A stretch of DNA of 64,000 nucleotides from Nissolia schottii. Lineage: Eukaryota > Streptophyta > Magnoliopsida > Fabales > Fabaceae. The position numbers were made by a program, and so were the translations under genes. The notes beneath the pieces were generated by a model. That model had not been told where the DNA came from. It saw nothing but the letters and a program-made list of their open reading frames with translations, and did not search any database. Of this stretch, positions 51,733 through 63,475 are shown in pieces; position 1 is the first letter of the stretch, and every line of letters begins with the position of its first letter. The DNA is taken from assembly GCA_003254905.1 (NCBI GenBank), contig QANU01000286.1, positions 117,356 through 181,355 on the forward strand, in the 5' to 3' direction.

Positions 51733-51967
51733 ACAAAAATGTTGGATATACACCCAATTTTATACACTCATACATACACCATTAATAATGTATAATAATG
51801 TACAAACTTTATTCTGATGAGTGCACAAACATTATAAACTTATAGATGATATTCTCAATTATACTTAATTAAGTACACAAACATTACAGGCATTAAAACA
51901 CAAAGTTTATGTATATAAGTATAGAGTGTATATATGATATATATTTTTGTGTACGTATAGTAGGACT
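51733..51967. mobile_element. Mutator-like MITE, present in one block copy only
   Basis: This is an inverted relative of 8070-8350: it shares AATTATACTTAATTAAGT, ACAAACATTACAGGCATT and CACAAAGTTTATGTATAT read on the opposite strand. The flanks ATTATCATA (51724-51732) and CTTAGCATA (51968-51976) are a decayed 9-bp duplication of ATTAGCATA. That sequence occurs once, uninterrupted, in the other block copy at about 57843-57851. Confidence 0.82.
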
Positions 51968-51998
51968 CTTAGCATAAATAGTAATGTTGGGAGTACCT

Positions 51999-53890
51999 TT
52001 ACTTCTTATCATCACGCCTGTCGTCATCATTTTCACCATTCTCGTCATCGCGTTTTTCCTCCTCTTCATCATTATCATCATCACCACCATCAAATCCATT
52101 TATGGTTTCTCCGATTCCAAGAGCCGCTAAGGTTACACTCGCGATCACTTCTACGGCTTTAAACGTTCCCTTGGCTACTTTACCAAAATCAATTTTTTTT
52201 ATCTGATCAACAATCGTAAGCAGGGCCACTATGAATGCGTAATCTACATTAGGATCAATGTCCACATCAACCTCGAAGGCGCCGTTTCTCTTCATCTACA
52301 TGCATGCAATCACAATTAATTCACTAGAGTATGCAATTATATACCAGAGGAGTAGAGAGAGAGAGTGTGTGTGTGTGTGTATATATATATATAAATAAAA
52401 GGTAATTATTAAGGAACTAAAAACAAAATGATTTAATTATTTATAATGCATTTAATATATTTTTAGTCTGTTAAAAAAATTATGTCTAATCCTCCAAAAG
52501 ATTTCTTTTTCTTCTTAAATCTAACTCACAAACATACCCTAAATGCTTAATTGTGTTATTATATATCATAGTGTGGCTAAGCTGAGCGGTGACGTGACAA
52601 ATAGAAGGTCATCATATCACCTTATGTTATGTCTCACCACTAATCTTATGGATAAAAATTTATTGACACAAGATGTTTGGTATAGGATAATATATCTAAA
52701 TTGTCGATAATTTGACTTTTATATTATTTGACAATCAATATTAACATGTTTGGTTGGACAATATTAACAGGAATCCAAATTATCACTTCTCAAATAATTC
52801 TCAAAATTGTATTTTAATAAAAATACCCTCAACTACTAACACAAACATTTTTCTCCCTCTATGACCTCTCCTACAACTATTGCTACCACCCCACCCTTGC
52901 CACCACTTCCCACCCACCACCAGTTCCTTCATTGTCACCACCACCTCCACCTCCTCCACTGCTACCACCTACCACCAACGCCATCACCATAGCTATTGGC
53001 GCCACTCACCCGCAACCACCATCAGTACCACCATCACTAATTAGGACTACAAATGAATCACTTGAAACTATAAATGAGGTTGTGAGAGTCTCTGCAATTG
53101 TAAATGAAAATTGTGATAGCAAATGAAATTTGCAGTTCAAAGTGTTACCACAACATTTGCAGCCTCAAGTAGTGCTACAATCTCATTTAGGAATGACAAT
53201 GGGGTGGGGGTGGGTGATGGTCCTCCATTCCCCGCCCTGTAAATTAAAATTTGCCTAATCCCCGCCTTATATTCATACAGGTATCAATCTATAATTTGCT
53301 CACATATAGTGATGGGTATCCATCTTTTTGTGTACGATAACATGTAAAGCTTCTCCTAATCAAATTACTAACCTTGGCAAGGATGGCAGGAGAAGCATGA
53401 GCACAAATATCACAAGACTGTTTGTTGGCACCACCGTTAACCTTAAAGTCCCAAACACTTTCTTGTGTATTGTTAGCAAGGAAGACATCTAAGTAAATAC
53501 CCTTCTTGTCAATCTTTGAGGATGATCGCTTGACTGAAAAGAGCAATTCATCAGTGGAATCTTTGCCATCGCCCTTGAAAACCTGCCACCGGCCATGCAT
53601 CGTCATACGCTGCATAAACAGAAAGAATTACTGATCTTGCAATGAAATCCGCTAAGATTAAGAAAAATATGTAAAATATGAATTTTGCAAACCTTCTTGA
53701 GCAAAGTGAGAACGGGGTTTCCAGAAACATCTAGTAGAATACGGCGGGGGTGAAGTGATGAAGGTGCTTCAACACGAAAAATGACTTCATTGTTCATGTA
53801 TACGACACCCTTAACCGTGTCCATCTTTATTTTGACAGCGTTAGGAACACAGTATTCAGAGCTGATAACTGAGACGACGGGGGTTGCCAT
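51999..53890 (-). CDS. LURP-one-related (LOR) protein with acidic tail, complete copy
   Basis: Three exons: 53693-53890, 53373-53609 and 51999-52295. All junctions are phase 0, giving about 243 residues. The LOR/DUF567 fold (tubby-like) is visible through YCVPNAVKIKM, RILLDVSGNPVLTLLKK, GRWQVFKGD, YLDVFLANNT, CDICAHASPAILAK and VDYAFIVALLTIVDQI. LURP1-type proteins in Arabidopsis are needed for full defence against downy mildew; the biochemical function is unknown. After the domain comes a hydrophobic stretch (AVEVIASVTLAALGIG) and a highly charged Asp/Glu/Arg/Lys tail of about 30 residues that I do not recognise from the family. Intron 2 is about 1.08 kb. A TATA candidate (ATAAATAG) lies at 53986-53993. 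The start MATP is preferred over an in-frame ATG 30 bases upstream. Confidence 0.87.
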
Positions 53891-54230
53891 AACAAATCTC
53901 AAACGAATTAGTGCGAGCACACAAGTTCTTCTGAGGAGTATATATGTGCCTTTGCAATTGATTCATTTATGGCCCCACACTTGTTCTATTTATCCCCGTA
54001 AATCATGAGCTCAATATTCATTCACAAGTTCTAGTTGCGCGTTGACGCTCAGTCACCGAGGAAACTTCCAAGTCAAAATGTTACCACGTGAGAAGAAAAC
54101 AAACAAAACCTTGTCGGGTGGGGGTAAGTCGCTGCCAAGTCCTCATACCTACCGTATTTTTTTTACTTTTGTCATCAAATTCATAAAGGAACCAAGATGT
54201 GATGCGTCATTATGATATGAACAGTGCGGT

Positions 54231-56318
54231 TAGAGGTACACCATTTTCATCCACCCACACATTTTATGCCGAATATGTTTTACTCTCAATGTTATTATTT
54301 CACATGCATGCACGTGTACGCACTCCACACAAAAGCAGTTCACGCTTCCCTCTCTTTCATTCTCAATCATTCAAAAATTCAATCAGTTCTTGTTTTTCTC
54401 ACTCTCTAAAAATATACCAACTTTTACCAAGTATTACACACACTATTTTGATTTAAATAAAATTAATTAGGAGATCAGCTAAGAATTTTTGTTTTTTTAA
54501 ATTAAAGTTGGTCTTATTTATATCAGGTCTAAGTTAAATAAATTAGTTAATATAATATTGTCATTTAATCATATATTTTTATATTGACATTTTTGAGATA
54601 ATGAATGAATGAATTAACTAATTTTATCATTTTTTTACATGTAACAAATTATTTTTATTAATATGATAATATATAATTAAATGAGTATGTAAAATGTACT
54701 TACTATTTTATTTTTTTGGAGTCAACAACCATTTTCCTAGCTAGAATATCATCTTCTCAGACACAGATGGGTAATTTGTTTTTTTGGTTTTTGTTCGTAT
54801 TAGATAATTCGGTTTAGCATCCACATTTTGAGCAATATTGTTTTCAATTTCCAAAATGGTTATTAACATGAAAAGTTCAATCGTTCTCCTTCTGGCCATC
54901 CTTCACACTTTATATAATCTCGTCAGAAAATGTTAAAAAAAATAAAAAACACTTTACATAATGATCGTTAATCCAAATATTTCCGTAGGGTCTTTTTTTG
55001 TACTTACGTTGTTAAACAGTTTTAGAAACGCTCATTTCTTGTCAAACAGAAAACATCAAACTATATGCCATGATCTATAAGACGTTAATTAATTGTTGAA
55101 AGTGACCTGTGTCACGTTATTGTAGTGATGTTCTCTTATTTACCAAATTTATATTTAATTATGGTGGCAAAAGTCGGGTCCTTTCTTTACGTCCACTACG
55201 AGATATGATAGTAGCATAATTAACATGCAACATGCAATTAATATTAATTATGAAGTAAGGAAATTGTGGTTAATGGTGATGAATCATCCAACCCCATCCT
55301 TGGAGTTAATAAACCAAAGCTTAATAACGATACTTGGCTCAATTGATAAGATGTTTTGAGAGAATATGAACCACAATTTATATCTTCTAATTTTGTATAT
55401 ATTGACACTTATGTCATCAGCCATCAACCTGTTACACGTGTGTGTTTGGTGGTTCATCCAGAACAGAATGAGGATGGATTGAAAAAGAATGAATTATGAC
55501 CTTACATCTTTGAAGAAAACAGAGAGAAAGCAAGTTTCCACTTGCTTTCGTTTGCATTAATAGTGATGATTCAATATCCTAACTCTTACAAAAAAACAGA
55601 TAGTACTGCAATTGCAAGTGAATGATCCTTATTCCTTCAGGATGAGCTAAACCTCAACAATCTGCCTTAATTAGTGTATTAGAAATATCAATGTTTCTCT
55701 TTTTAAACTATTCCTACATTTTTTCCAACTAAAGTAGAAAGTAAATGAAGTCGAGTTTTTTGGTAACTAAGGCTGCACTCACCCAAATAAACCAAAACGA
55801 AACCTTGGACTTTAACCTTAGAACTTTACATTGCTTATGATCTTGTTCATATTTTGTTGATGAAATTTTGATGACTATTCAAATATGGAACACAATGTAT
55901 TGATGAAATTTGTTAGTATGCTTTAAGGACAATAGGCGAGTGTAAGGAGTAATAGGTAAGTTAGTTGTGCACTTCTTTCTTTAGCTTGCTTTGCTTAATC
56001 ATTTTTTATATTTTTAATTTGAATGTGTAATCTCTTATTCAAGGAACTCTATTTCGTTATCAAATAGCTAATACTTTCAGTTTTTCAAATTAATTATCTT
56101 TGCATAGCTTTGAATTCTTATAGCTGTTAACAAGAATGAGGTTTTTCAACAATTGTTGACTAGTGGTTTCGATCTATTGTGTATCTTCTAAATTATGGGA
56201 TTGAGGTACACACGTGTCATATTTTTTGTTCTCTTCCTAATTTTCCTATTGAATATTTTCCATTACAATTGTTCTTTGGTTCATAATTTTCCAGTAATAC
56301 TAGCATGATTCTTGCAAC
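54231..56318. other. intergenic, no gene recognised
   Basis: AT-rich DNA separating the first LURP-one block from the MATE pseudogene. Nothing further is supported. Confidence 0.5.
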
Positions 56319-56987
56319 ACTAGCGTTTCAAACGAACTTGGAGCCAGTCATCCCAGGGCTGCACAATTAATTGTGTGTATTGTCTTAGTAATGGCCATTA
56401 TTGAGGGAATCTTAGTTGGAACGGTGATGGTCCTAGTACGCAACATTTAGGGCTATGCATATAGTAACGAAGCAGAAGTGGCTGACTATGTAGCAGTTAT
56501 GTTGCCAATTCTTGCAGCATCCAATGTGTTCTTTCAGGTTCTTATTATCCATTTCTTACATTTATTATTTGCAAGAAATTCTTTTTGATATGTATCATTT
56601 ATATAATTTTAGTCGCTAGGCCTGTTTCAGCAATGAAACAGGACAGGGAAGTGGAAACTACTAATAACAGAAAGGAACCTACAATAATGTTTAAACAAAT
56701 AACAAAAGTAGCACCAATAAGCGTATGCGTGGTGTGGATTTTAGTTATAGTTTGAATTTCTTTGGTTTTCATAATGCATGAAATAGCCAATGAGTTAGAA
56801 TTGATCTTCATTCTTGAATTTAGAATTGATCTTCATTCTTGAATTTGTCAACGCTAATATTGCAGGCACTGCTAGTGGATGTGAGTGGCAGAAGATTAAT
56901 GGTGCTTAGCTAAATCTGGGGTCATACTACTTAGTTGGGATTCCATCAGCTATTGTATTAGCTTTTGTATTGCATAATGGCGGCAAG
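56319..56987 (+). pseudogene. MATE efflux transporter (DETOX) pseudogene fragment
   Basis: Two exon-like pieces remain. Bases 56319-56537 read VSNELGASHPRAAQ, VLVMAIIEGILVGT and GYAYSNEAEV, typical of plant MATE transporters, but TAG replaces the expected Trp codon at 56448-56450. Bases 56866-56987 follow an AG acceptor and read LNLGSYYLVGIPSAIVLA, with another TAG at 56907-56909. GT donors follow both pieces. The upstream transmembrane half and downstream exons are absent, since the sequence runs into a poly-G tract and an N at 57095. A 26-base tandem duplication sits in the intron near 56815-56845. Confidence 0.9.
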
Positions 56988-57094
56988 GTAATATGGAATT
57001 TTCATTCATTTCATTTGTAGCACCAAGCAGGGCAACAGTGTTTTGTTGCTGGTATGGTTGCTGTTGCTATTTTTTTGGGAAGGGGGGGGGGGGG

Positions 57095-57095
57095 N
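57095..57095. other. single-N assembly gap after a poly-G run
   Basis: A run of at least 12 G (57082-57094) ends in one N, after which the sequence changes abruptly from MATE intron to LURP-one block. A single N here probably stands for a gap of unknown size. Confidence 0.85.
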
Positions 57096-59089
57096 CTGGC
57101 ATGCCTCTATTAATTTTCACTATAATCTATCTCCCTATGTATTTCTATTTTATTCATTTTGATCCTTTTATTTGTATTTGGTGGCTTCTCATTTGTCATA
57201 TTACCTGTGGAAGAAGTAAATAAGAAACTTAATATCTATGTTTAGAAATGATTTACAATGCTCATTTAATTTACTAATTTGTCCATTTACTATCATTGAA
57301 GTCTTACATCCTTTTTCATTTGTGTGCCCTTGCTTATTTAATTGTAAACTATTATTGTTGCTAGTGAATCCTGAGCTGAATTTTTAGCTATATCATAACA
57401 TCCAGTTTGTCCCAAATAAAATATTGTAGTAGTTATATTGCGGAGGTTTTACAATTGTAACTAAGAAACAAGGTTGAGGGAGTTTTAAGATTACCATAAA
57501 TAAAATAAAAAAGTCACTATTAAGAAGAGGTTTAAAAATGCTGCAAAAAATGATTAAAAACTACCACAAGATGAGAGTATCGGAGGTTGGTTAGGTGGGA
57601 GTTAAAAACTCCCACAACTAGATTGTGGCACCCTAAAGGTGAGAGAAATCCCCACCAATCAACATATTTTTGTAGTGGAACACCTTGTTTATGATAATTT
57701 ATTTCACACTAATATTCAATTCATGATAGAATTCAATTCTATCATTAAAAAAAGGGTTTTTCAAACAGCCAAAATGATAAATTAAAAAGATTTCTAACAT
57801 GTTATTTCGAGTTCATATAAAGTAATTTAAGTGCACACTAATATTAGCATAAATAGTAATGCTCCTGATATTGAAGTGTTGGGAGTCCCTTTACTTCTTA
57901 TCATCACGCCTCTCGTCATCATTTTCAGGATTCTCATCATCGCGTTTTTCGTCCTCTTCATCATCATCATCATCATCAAATCCATTTATGGTTTCTCCGA
58001 TTCCAAGAGCCGCTAAGGTTACACCCGCGAGTACTTCTACGGCTTTAACCCCTTTCTTGGCTACTTTACGAAAATCAATTTTTTTAATCTGATCAACAAT
58101 CGTAAGCAGTGCCACTATGAATGCGTAATCTACATTAGGATCAATGTCCACATCAACCTCGAAGGCGCCGTTTCTCTTCATCTACATGCATGCAATCACA
58201 ATTAATTCACTAGAGGACGCAATTATATACCAGAGGAGTAGAGAGTATGTGTGTATATATAAAAGGTAATTATTAAGGAACTAAAAACAAAATGATTTAA
58301 TTATTTATAATGCATTTAATATATTTTTAGTCTGTTAAAAAAATTATGTCTAATCCTCCAAAAGATTTCTTTTTCTTCTTAAATCTAACTCACAAACATA
58401 CCCTAAATGTTTAATCATGCTATTATATATATCATAGTGTGGCTAAGCTGAGTGGTGACGTGACAAATAAAAAGTCATCATGTCACCTTATGTCATGTCT
58501 CACCACTAATCTTATGGATAAAAAAAATTTTGACACAAGATATTTGGTATAGGATAATATATCTAAATTTTCGATGATTTGACTTTTATATTATTTGACA
58601 ATCAATATTAACATGTTTGGTTGGACAATAGTAACAGTAATCCAAATTATCACTTCTCAAATAATTCTCAAAATTGTATTTTAACAAAAATAACCTCAAC
58701 TACTAACACAAACATTTTTCTCCCTCTATGACCTCTCCTACAACTATTGCTACCACCCCACCTTTGCCACCTCCCCCCCACCACCACTTCCTTCACTGTC
58801 ACCACCACATCCACCTCCTCCACTACTAGCACCTACCACCTACCACCAACGCCATCACCACCATCACCATAGCTATTGGCGCCACTCACCCACAACCACC
58901 ATCGGTACCACCATCACTAATTAGGACTACAAATGAGTCACTTGAAATTATAAATGAGGTTGTGAGAGTCTCTGCAGTTGTAAATGAAAATTGTGATAGC
59001 AAATGAAATTTGCAGTTCAAAATGTTACCACAACATTTGCAGCCTCAAGTGGTGCTACAATCTCATTTAGGAATGACAATGGGGTGGGG
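57096..59089. repeat. second, incomplete copy of the LURP-one tandem block
   Basis: Colinear with about 50887-53210. It lacks the Mutator-like MITE and carries a shortened CACTA-like end (57420-57677). It stops at the N at 59090, inside the G-rich element of LURP-one intron 2. Confidence 0.85.
57891..58181 (-). CDS. LURP-one-related protein, last exon only
   Basis: An intact 96-residue final exon starting after a CTGTAG-type acceptor (MKRNGAFEVDVD) and ending RRDDKK. It carries the LOR C-terminal strand (VDYAFIVALLTIVDQI), the hydrophobic stretch and the acidic tail. Compared with the first copy it has small changes, including GVKAVEVLAG and a six-Asp run. Exons 1 and 2 should lie about 1.1 kb upstream on this strand, but the sequence meets the N at 59090 first. 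The gene is therefore cut by the assembly, and it may be complete in the real genome. Confidence 0.8.
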   Translation of the reverse strand: MKRNGAFEVDVDIDPNVDYAFIVALLTIVDQIKKIDFRKVAKKGVKAVEVLAGVTLAALGIGETINGFDDDDDDEEDEKRDDENPENDDERRDDKK

Positions 59090-59090
59090 N
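59090..59090. other. single-N assembly gap joining two block copies
   Basis: GGGGTGGGG is followed by one N and then by the middle of another LURP-one last exon. The sequence on the left corresponds to intron 2 and that on the right to exon 3, so bases are missing. The G-rich context is the same as in the intact copies near 53200 and 60240. Confidence 0.9.
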
Positions 59091-60948
59091 ATCATCGCGT
59101 TTTTCGTCCTCTTCATCATCATCATCATCATCAAATCCATTTATGGTTTCTCCGATTCCAAGAGCCGCTAAGGTTACACCCGCGAGTACTTCTACGGCTT
59201 TAACCCCTCTCTTGGCTACTTTACGAAAATCAATTTTTTTAATCTGATCAACAATCGTAAGCAGTGCCACTATGAATGCGTAATCTACGTTAGGATCAAT
59301 GTCCACATCAACCTCGAAGGCGCCGTTTCTCTTCATCTACATGCATGCAATCACAATTAATTCACTAGAGTATGCAATTATAAACCAGAGGAGTAGAGAG
59401 TGTGTGTGTATATATAAAAGGTAATTATTAAGGAACTAAAAACAAAATGATTTAATTATTTATAATGCATTTAATATATTTTTACTCTGTTAAAAAAAAA
59501 ATCAGATCTAATCCTCCAAAAGATTTCTTTTTCTTCTTAAATCTAACTCACAAACATACCTTAAATGTTTAACCGTGCTATTATATATCATAGTATGGCT
59601 AAGCTGATCAGTGGTGACGTGACAAATATAAAGTCATCATCTCACCTTATGTCATGTCTCACCACTAATCTTATGGATAAGAAATTATTGACACAAGATG
59701 TTTGGTATGGGATAATATATCTAAATTGTCGATAATTTGACTTTTATATTATTTGACAATCAATATTAACATGTTTGGTTGGACAATATTAACAGTAATC
59801 CAAATTATCACTTGTCAAATAATTCTCAAAATTGTATTTTAACAACAATACCCTCAACTACTAACACACATTTTTCTCCCTCTATGACCTCTCCTACAAC
59901 TATTGCTACCACCCCACCCTTGCCACCACCTCCCACCCACCACCACTTCCTTCACTGTCACCACCACCTCCACCTCCTCCACTACTAGCACCTACCACCT
60001 ACCACCAACGCCATCACCACCATCACCATAGCTATTGGCGCCACTCACCCACAACCACCATCGGTACCACCATCACTAATTAGGACTACAAATGAGTCAC
60101 TTGAAATTATAAATGAGGTTGTGAGAGTCTCTGCAGATGTAAATGAAAATTGTGGTAGCAAATGAAATTTGCAGTTCAAAGTGTTACCACAACATTTGCA
60201 GCCTCAAATGGTGCTACGATCTCATTTAGGAATGACAATGGGGGTGGGGGTGGGTAATAGTCCACCATTCCCCGCCCCGTAAATTAAAATTTGCCTAATC
60301 TCCACCTTATATTCATACGGGTATCCATCTATAATTTGCCCAAATATATATGGATACCCACGTATAGTCATGGGTATCCATCTTTTTGTGTATGATAACA
60401 TGTAAAGCTTCTTCTAATCAAAATACTAACCTTGGCAAGGATGGCAGGAGAAGCATGAGCACAAATATCACAAGACTGTTTGTTGGCACCACCGTTAACC
60501 TTAAAGTCCCAAACACTTTCTTGTGTATTGTTAGCAAGGAAGACATCTAAGTAAATACCCTTCTTGTCTATCTTTGAGGATGATCGCTTGACTGAAAAGA
60601 GCAATTCATCAGTGGAATCTTTGCCATCGCCCTTGAAAACCTGCCACCGGCCATGCATCGTCTTACGCTGCATAAACAGAAAGAATTACTGATCTTGCAA
60701 TGAAATCCGCTAAGATTAAGAAAAATGTATAAAATATCAATTTTGCAAACCTTCTTGAGCAAAGTGAGAACGGGGTTTCCAGAAACATCTAGTAGAATAC
60801 GGCGGTGGTGAAGTGATTTTGGTGCTTCAACACGAAAAATGACTTCATTGTTCATGTATACGACACCCTTAACCGTGTCCATCTTTATTTTGACAGCGTT
60901 AGGAACACAGTATTTAGAGCTGATAACTGAGAAGACGGGGGTTGCCAT
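59091..60948 (-). CDS. LURP-one-related protein, third copy, 3' end missing
   Basis: Exons 60751-60948, 60431-60667 and 59091-59336 match the first copy exon for exon, with GT-AG introns and phase-0 joints. The reading frame stays open into the N at 59090, so the last part of the acidic tail is not seen. The LOR domain is complete, with differences such as VFSVISSKYC and KSLHHRR in exon 1 and an RKTMHG start of exon 2 (RMTMHG in the first copy). Last-exon residues match the second copy more closely than the first (FRKVAK, AVEVLAG). Confidence 0.82.
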
Positions 60949-61290
60949 AACAGATCTCAACCGAATTAGTGCGAGGGAGCACACAAGTTCTTCTGAGGAG
61001 TATATGTGTGCCTTTGCAATTGATTCATTTATGGCCTACACTTGCTCTATATATCCATATAAATCATGAGCTCAATATTCATCCACAAGTTCTAGCTGCG
61101 CGTTGACGCTGAGTCACCGAGGAAACGACCAAGACAAAGTCAATGTTACCATGTGAGAAGAAAACAAACAAAACCTTGTGGGGTGAGGGTAAGTTGCTGC
61201 CAAGTCTTCATAGCTTCCGTATTTTTGTTACTTTTGTCATCAAATTCACAGCGGAACCAATATATGATAGGTCATGATGATATGAACGAG
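59091..61290. repeat. third copy of the LURP-one tandem block
   Basis: Colinear with about 52040-54230, including the CCACCA-rich intron 2 tract and the promoter. It begins abruptly at the N at 59090. Confidence 0.85.
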
Positions 61291-62070
61291 TTGTTTTCTA
61301 TAATATTCCTGTTACACAACTTAATTTAGTAAAATATTCTTGTTTTTAAACATTTTACAAAATTTTGTATGTACACCTAATTTTCACCATATACTCAATA
61401 TGCATGCTGATCATCTATTTTTAAGTCATATAGTCTAATAGGTGAAATTCACAGAGATTTAGTATGATATAACCAGTAAGGCATCAAGCAACCTGTTGCA
61501 CTTATTTCTCACTAAATAACTTAAATAATAAATAGAAAAACAAAATTACAAATGAGGTCTCCTATCTCGCATCTTTGTTTCATACCACCAGCACCAGTCC
61601 ACCACTTTACTCTGACGACTGTCCCACTGCTTATCGATCTCACCTGCAGCCACCCGAAATTAACCAGGGCAGGCAAAGGTCTGACTCTGGCCACGAAAAT
61701 CTAGAGGTGTACCATCACCCCTTGATGGAGTTAGAGAATCCACAATTTTTAGCTCATGGTAGAAAAAGGATAATTTGAGTTATAAGTAAGGTCAAATTAA
61801 TATTTTTGCCACTATAGATTTAAAATAAATAAATAAATAAGAAACATGTTATAACAATTTATTTAGGATATACATCGAAGTGCCCTTTTTTAATGGAACA
61901 CTAGAAATATTATCTAAATATTGAATGCTGCTTCAAATATTGGCATTGGTGCAGAAAATTGCATGACCTTGTTGAGAATGTGTTTATGAGCCAACCACTT
62001 GTTTATTTATTCTTTGAATAATTATGTCACAACTTATTTTTTGGCTGACTTTCTAGTTATAGGGAATGAC
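61291..62070. other. intergenic, no gene recognised
   Basis: AT-rich sequence with only short frames. The stretch ends with the left target duplication of the hAT element. Confidence 0.5.
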
Positions 62071-62363
62071 TAGGGCTGTCAAAATGGCCCGGTCCGTTTA
62101 CCCGGTTAAATGGACAGAATTTAAATGCAAAAAATAGGCCTGCAAAAATTTGAAAAAAAATTGGACCGGCCCGTTTAAGCCCTACCCGTTTAAGCCAGCG
62201 GACAGGCCCGTGAGCCCGTGAAATTTTTTTTAAAATTTTTTAAATAATTTTTTTTATTTTTTTTATTTTTTTAATTTTTTTTTAAAAAATAAACAGGCTG
62301 GCAGACGGCCCGTTTATGCTTGCGAGCCTAAACGGGGCGGGACCGCCCATGTTGACAGCCATA
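62071..62363. mobile_element. hAT-like MITE, 293 bp with 8-bp target duplication
   Basis: Ends TAGGGCTGTCAA and TTGACAGCCATA are inverted repeats with one mismatch. GGAATGAC flanks both sides (62063-62070 and 62364-62371). GC-rich GGCCCG/CCCGTTTA blocks near each end surround an AT-rich centre. It has no coding capacity. A larger relative is at 10483-11084. Confidence 0.87.
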
Positions 62364-62435
62364 GGAATGACTAGACATTTCTCAATGCCTTTACGAGTGA
62401 TCTTTCAACTCGGTTCTCGCTCCAGAATTTGAGGT

Positions 62436-62775
62436 TCCTGTTCCGTTTACTCACAAATATTCGTATAGATTTACTAAAAAAAATATATTTACATCACATT
62501 CATTAGGACTCAAACTAGAGACCTTCACCATACTAAAGCAACACTTTAACCTCTAGACTAGCATAACTATTTGTTACATTTTATGCAATCATATTTATTA
62601 ATATAATTTTATTAGCCACAGTAACATGCCGCAATAACATGTCACAGTAACAGATTTTTTTATAATAAAAAATATACACATCCAGGTTAGACTTGACTTA
62701 AAAAAATAACCTATAACGGTTAAGCCAGGTCCAAGCTAAAAATTAACGAGACAGACCTGACTAGTTCTCACCCCA
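62436..62775 (-). mobile_element. internally deleted derivative of the 24.9-kb hAT family
   Basis: Read on the minus strand, bases near 62775-62690 match the left end of the element at 24884 (GGTCTGTCTCGTTAATTTTT type). Bases near 62590-62440 match its right part (GTTAAAGTGTTGCTTT, CTAGTTTGAG). The transposase region is missing. The left border in the window is approximate and no target duplication was found. Confidence 0.7.
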
Positions 62776-62779
62776 AGAT

Positions 62780-63475
62780 GCAACAAAGTGCAGGCAAATG
62801 ATTGGCGTTCTTTAGTATCTCAACATGGTACTCGAACTTATCCTTTACAATTGACAAATTTTCTCAATTCATGCACCAACCAACTACCACACATCTCTAT
62901 CACGGCAGCACCTCAAGATATTGCTTTGGCATCTCAAATCCACCATCAATCATGGACATTATCTAAGGAGACCAAGTAGTTTCAATCTCATCACCTATTC
63001 AAATGCAGACTGGGGTGACAATTTGGATGATGGCACCTCCACTTCTGCCTACATCACAATCTTTGATGGTAATCTTGTTTCATGGAGTTCAAAGAAATAA
63101 CAAACATTGCCTGCTCGTCAACAGAAACTGAATATAAAGTTGGGGCCACTGCTGCTGCTGAAATCATGTGGCTCACAAACCTGCTTGGTGAACCTGGTAT
63201 TAAAACCTCATCTCCTGCTCTTCTCTTATGTGACAACATCGATGCCACTTATCTTGAAGCAGATTACTTTGGCCTATCACTTTGTTTCTGAGCAAGTACA
63301 ATTAGGTCATATCAAAGTTTCACACGTCTCCACAAAGGACCAGCTTGCAAATATTTTCACTAAGCCATTGCCAATTTCAAAATTTGAAGACTTTAGAGAC
63401 AAGATGCACCCTACTAATGGTAATTGCATTTTGAGGGGGGCGGATAGAAGCATCTCCAACAAACTCTAATGCAGA
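62780..63475 (+). pseudogene. Ty1/copia pol 3' end remnant (RNase H)
   Basis: Plus-strand pieces in shifting frames read like the end of copia polyprotein. They are DNLDDGTSTSAYITIFDGN near 63019-63075, SSTETEYKVGATAAAEIMW near 63117-63171, a further piece up to LLCDNIDATYL, and then QVQLGHIKVSHVSTKDQL and IFTKPLPISKFEDFRDK near 63290-63405. Several frameshifts and stops break it. The LTR that should follow was not recognised. Confidence 0.85.

Larger units (their letters stand above)
50889..54230. repeat. first copy of the LURP-one tandem block
   Basis: Starting at GGCATGCCTCTATTAATTTT this block matches 57097-59089 and 59091-61290. It contains a CACTA-like end, a Mutator-like MITE and a complete LURP-one-related gene. 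Similarity fades after about 54230 and 61290. Confidence 0.85.
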
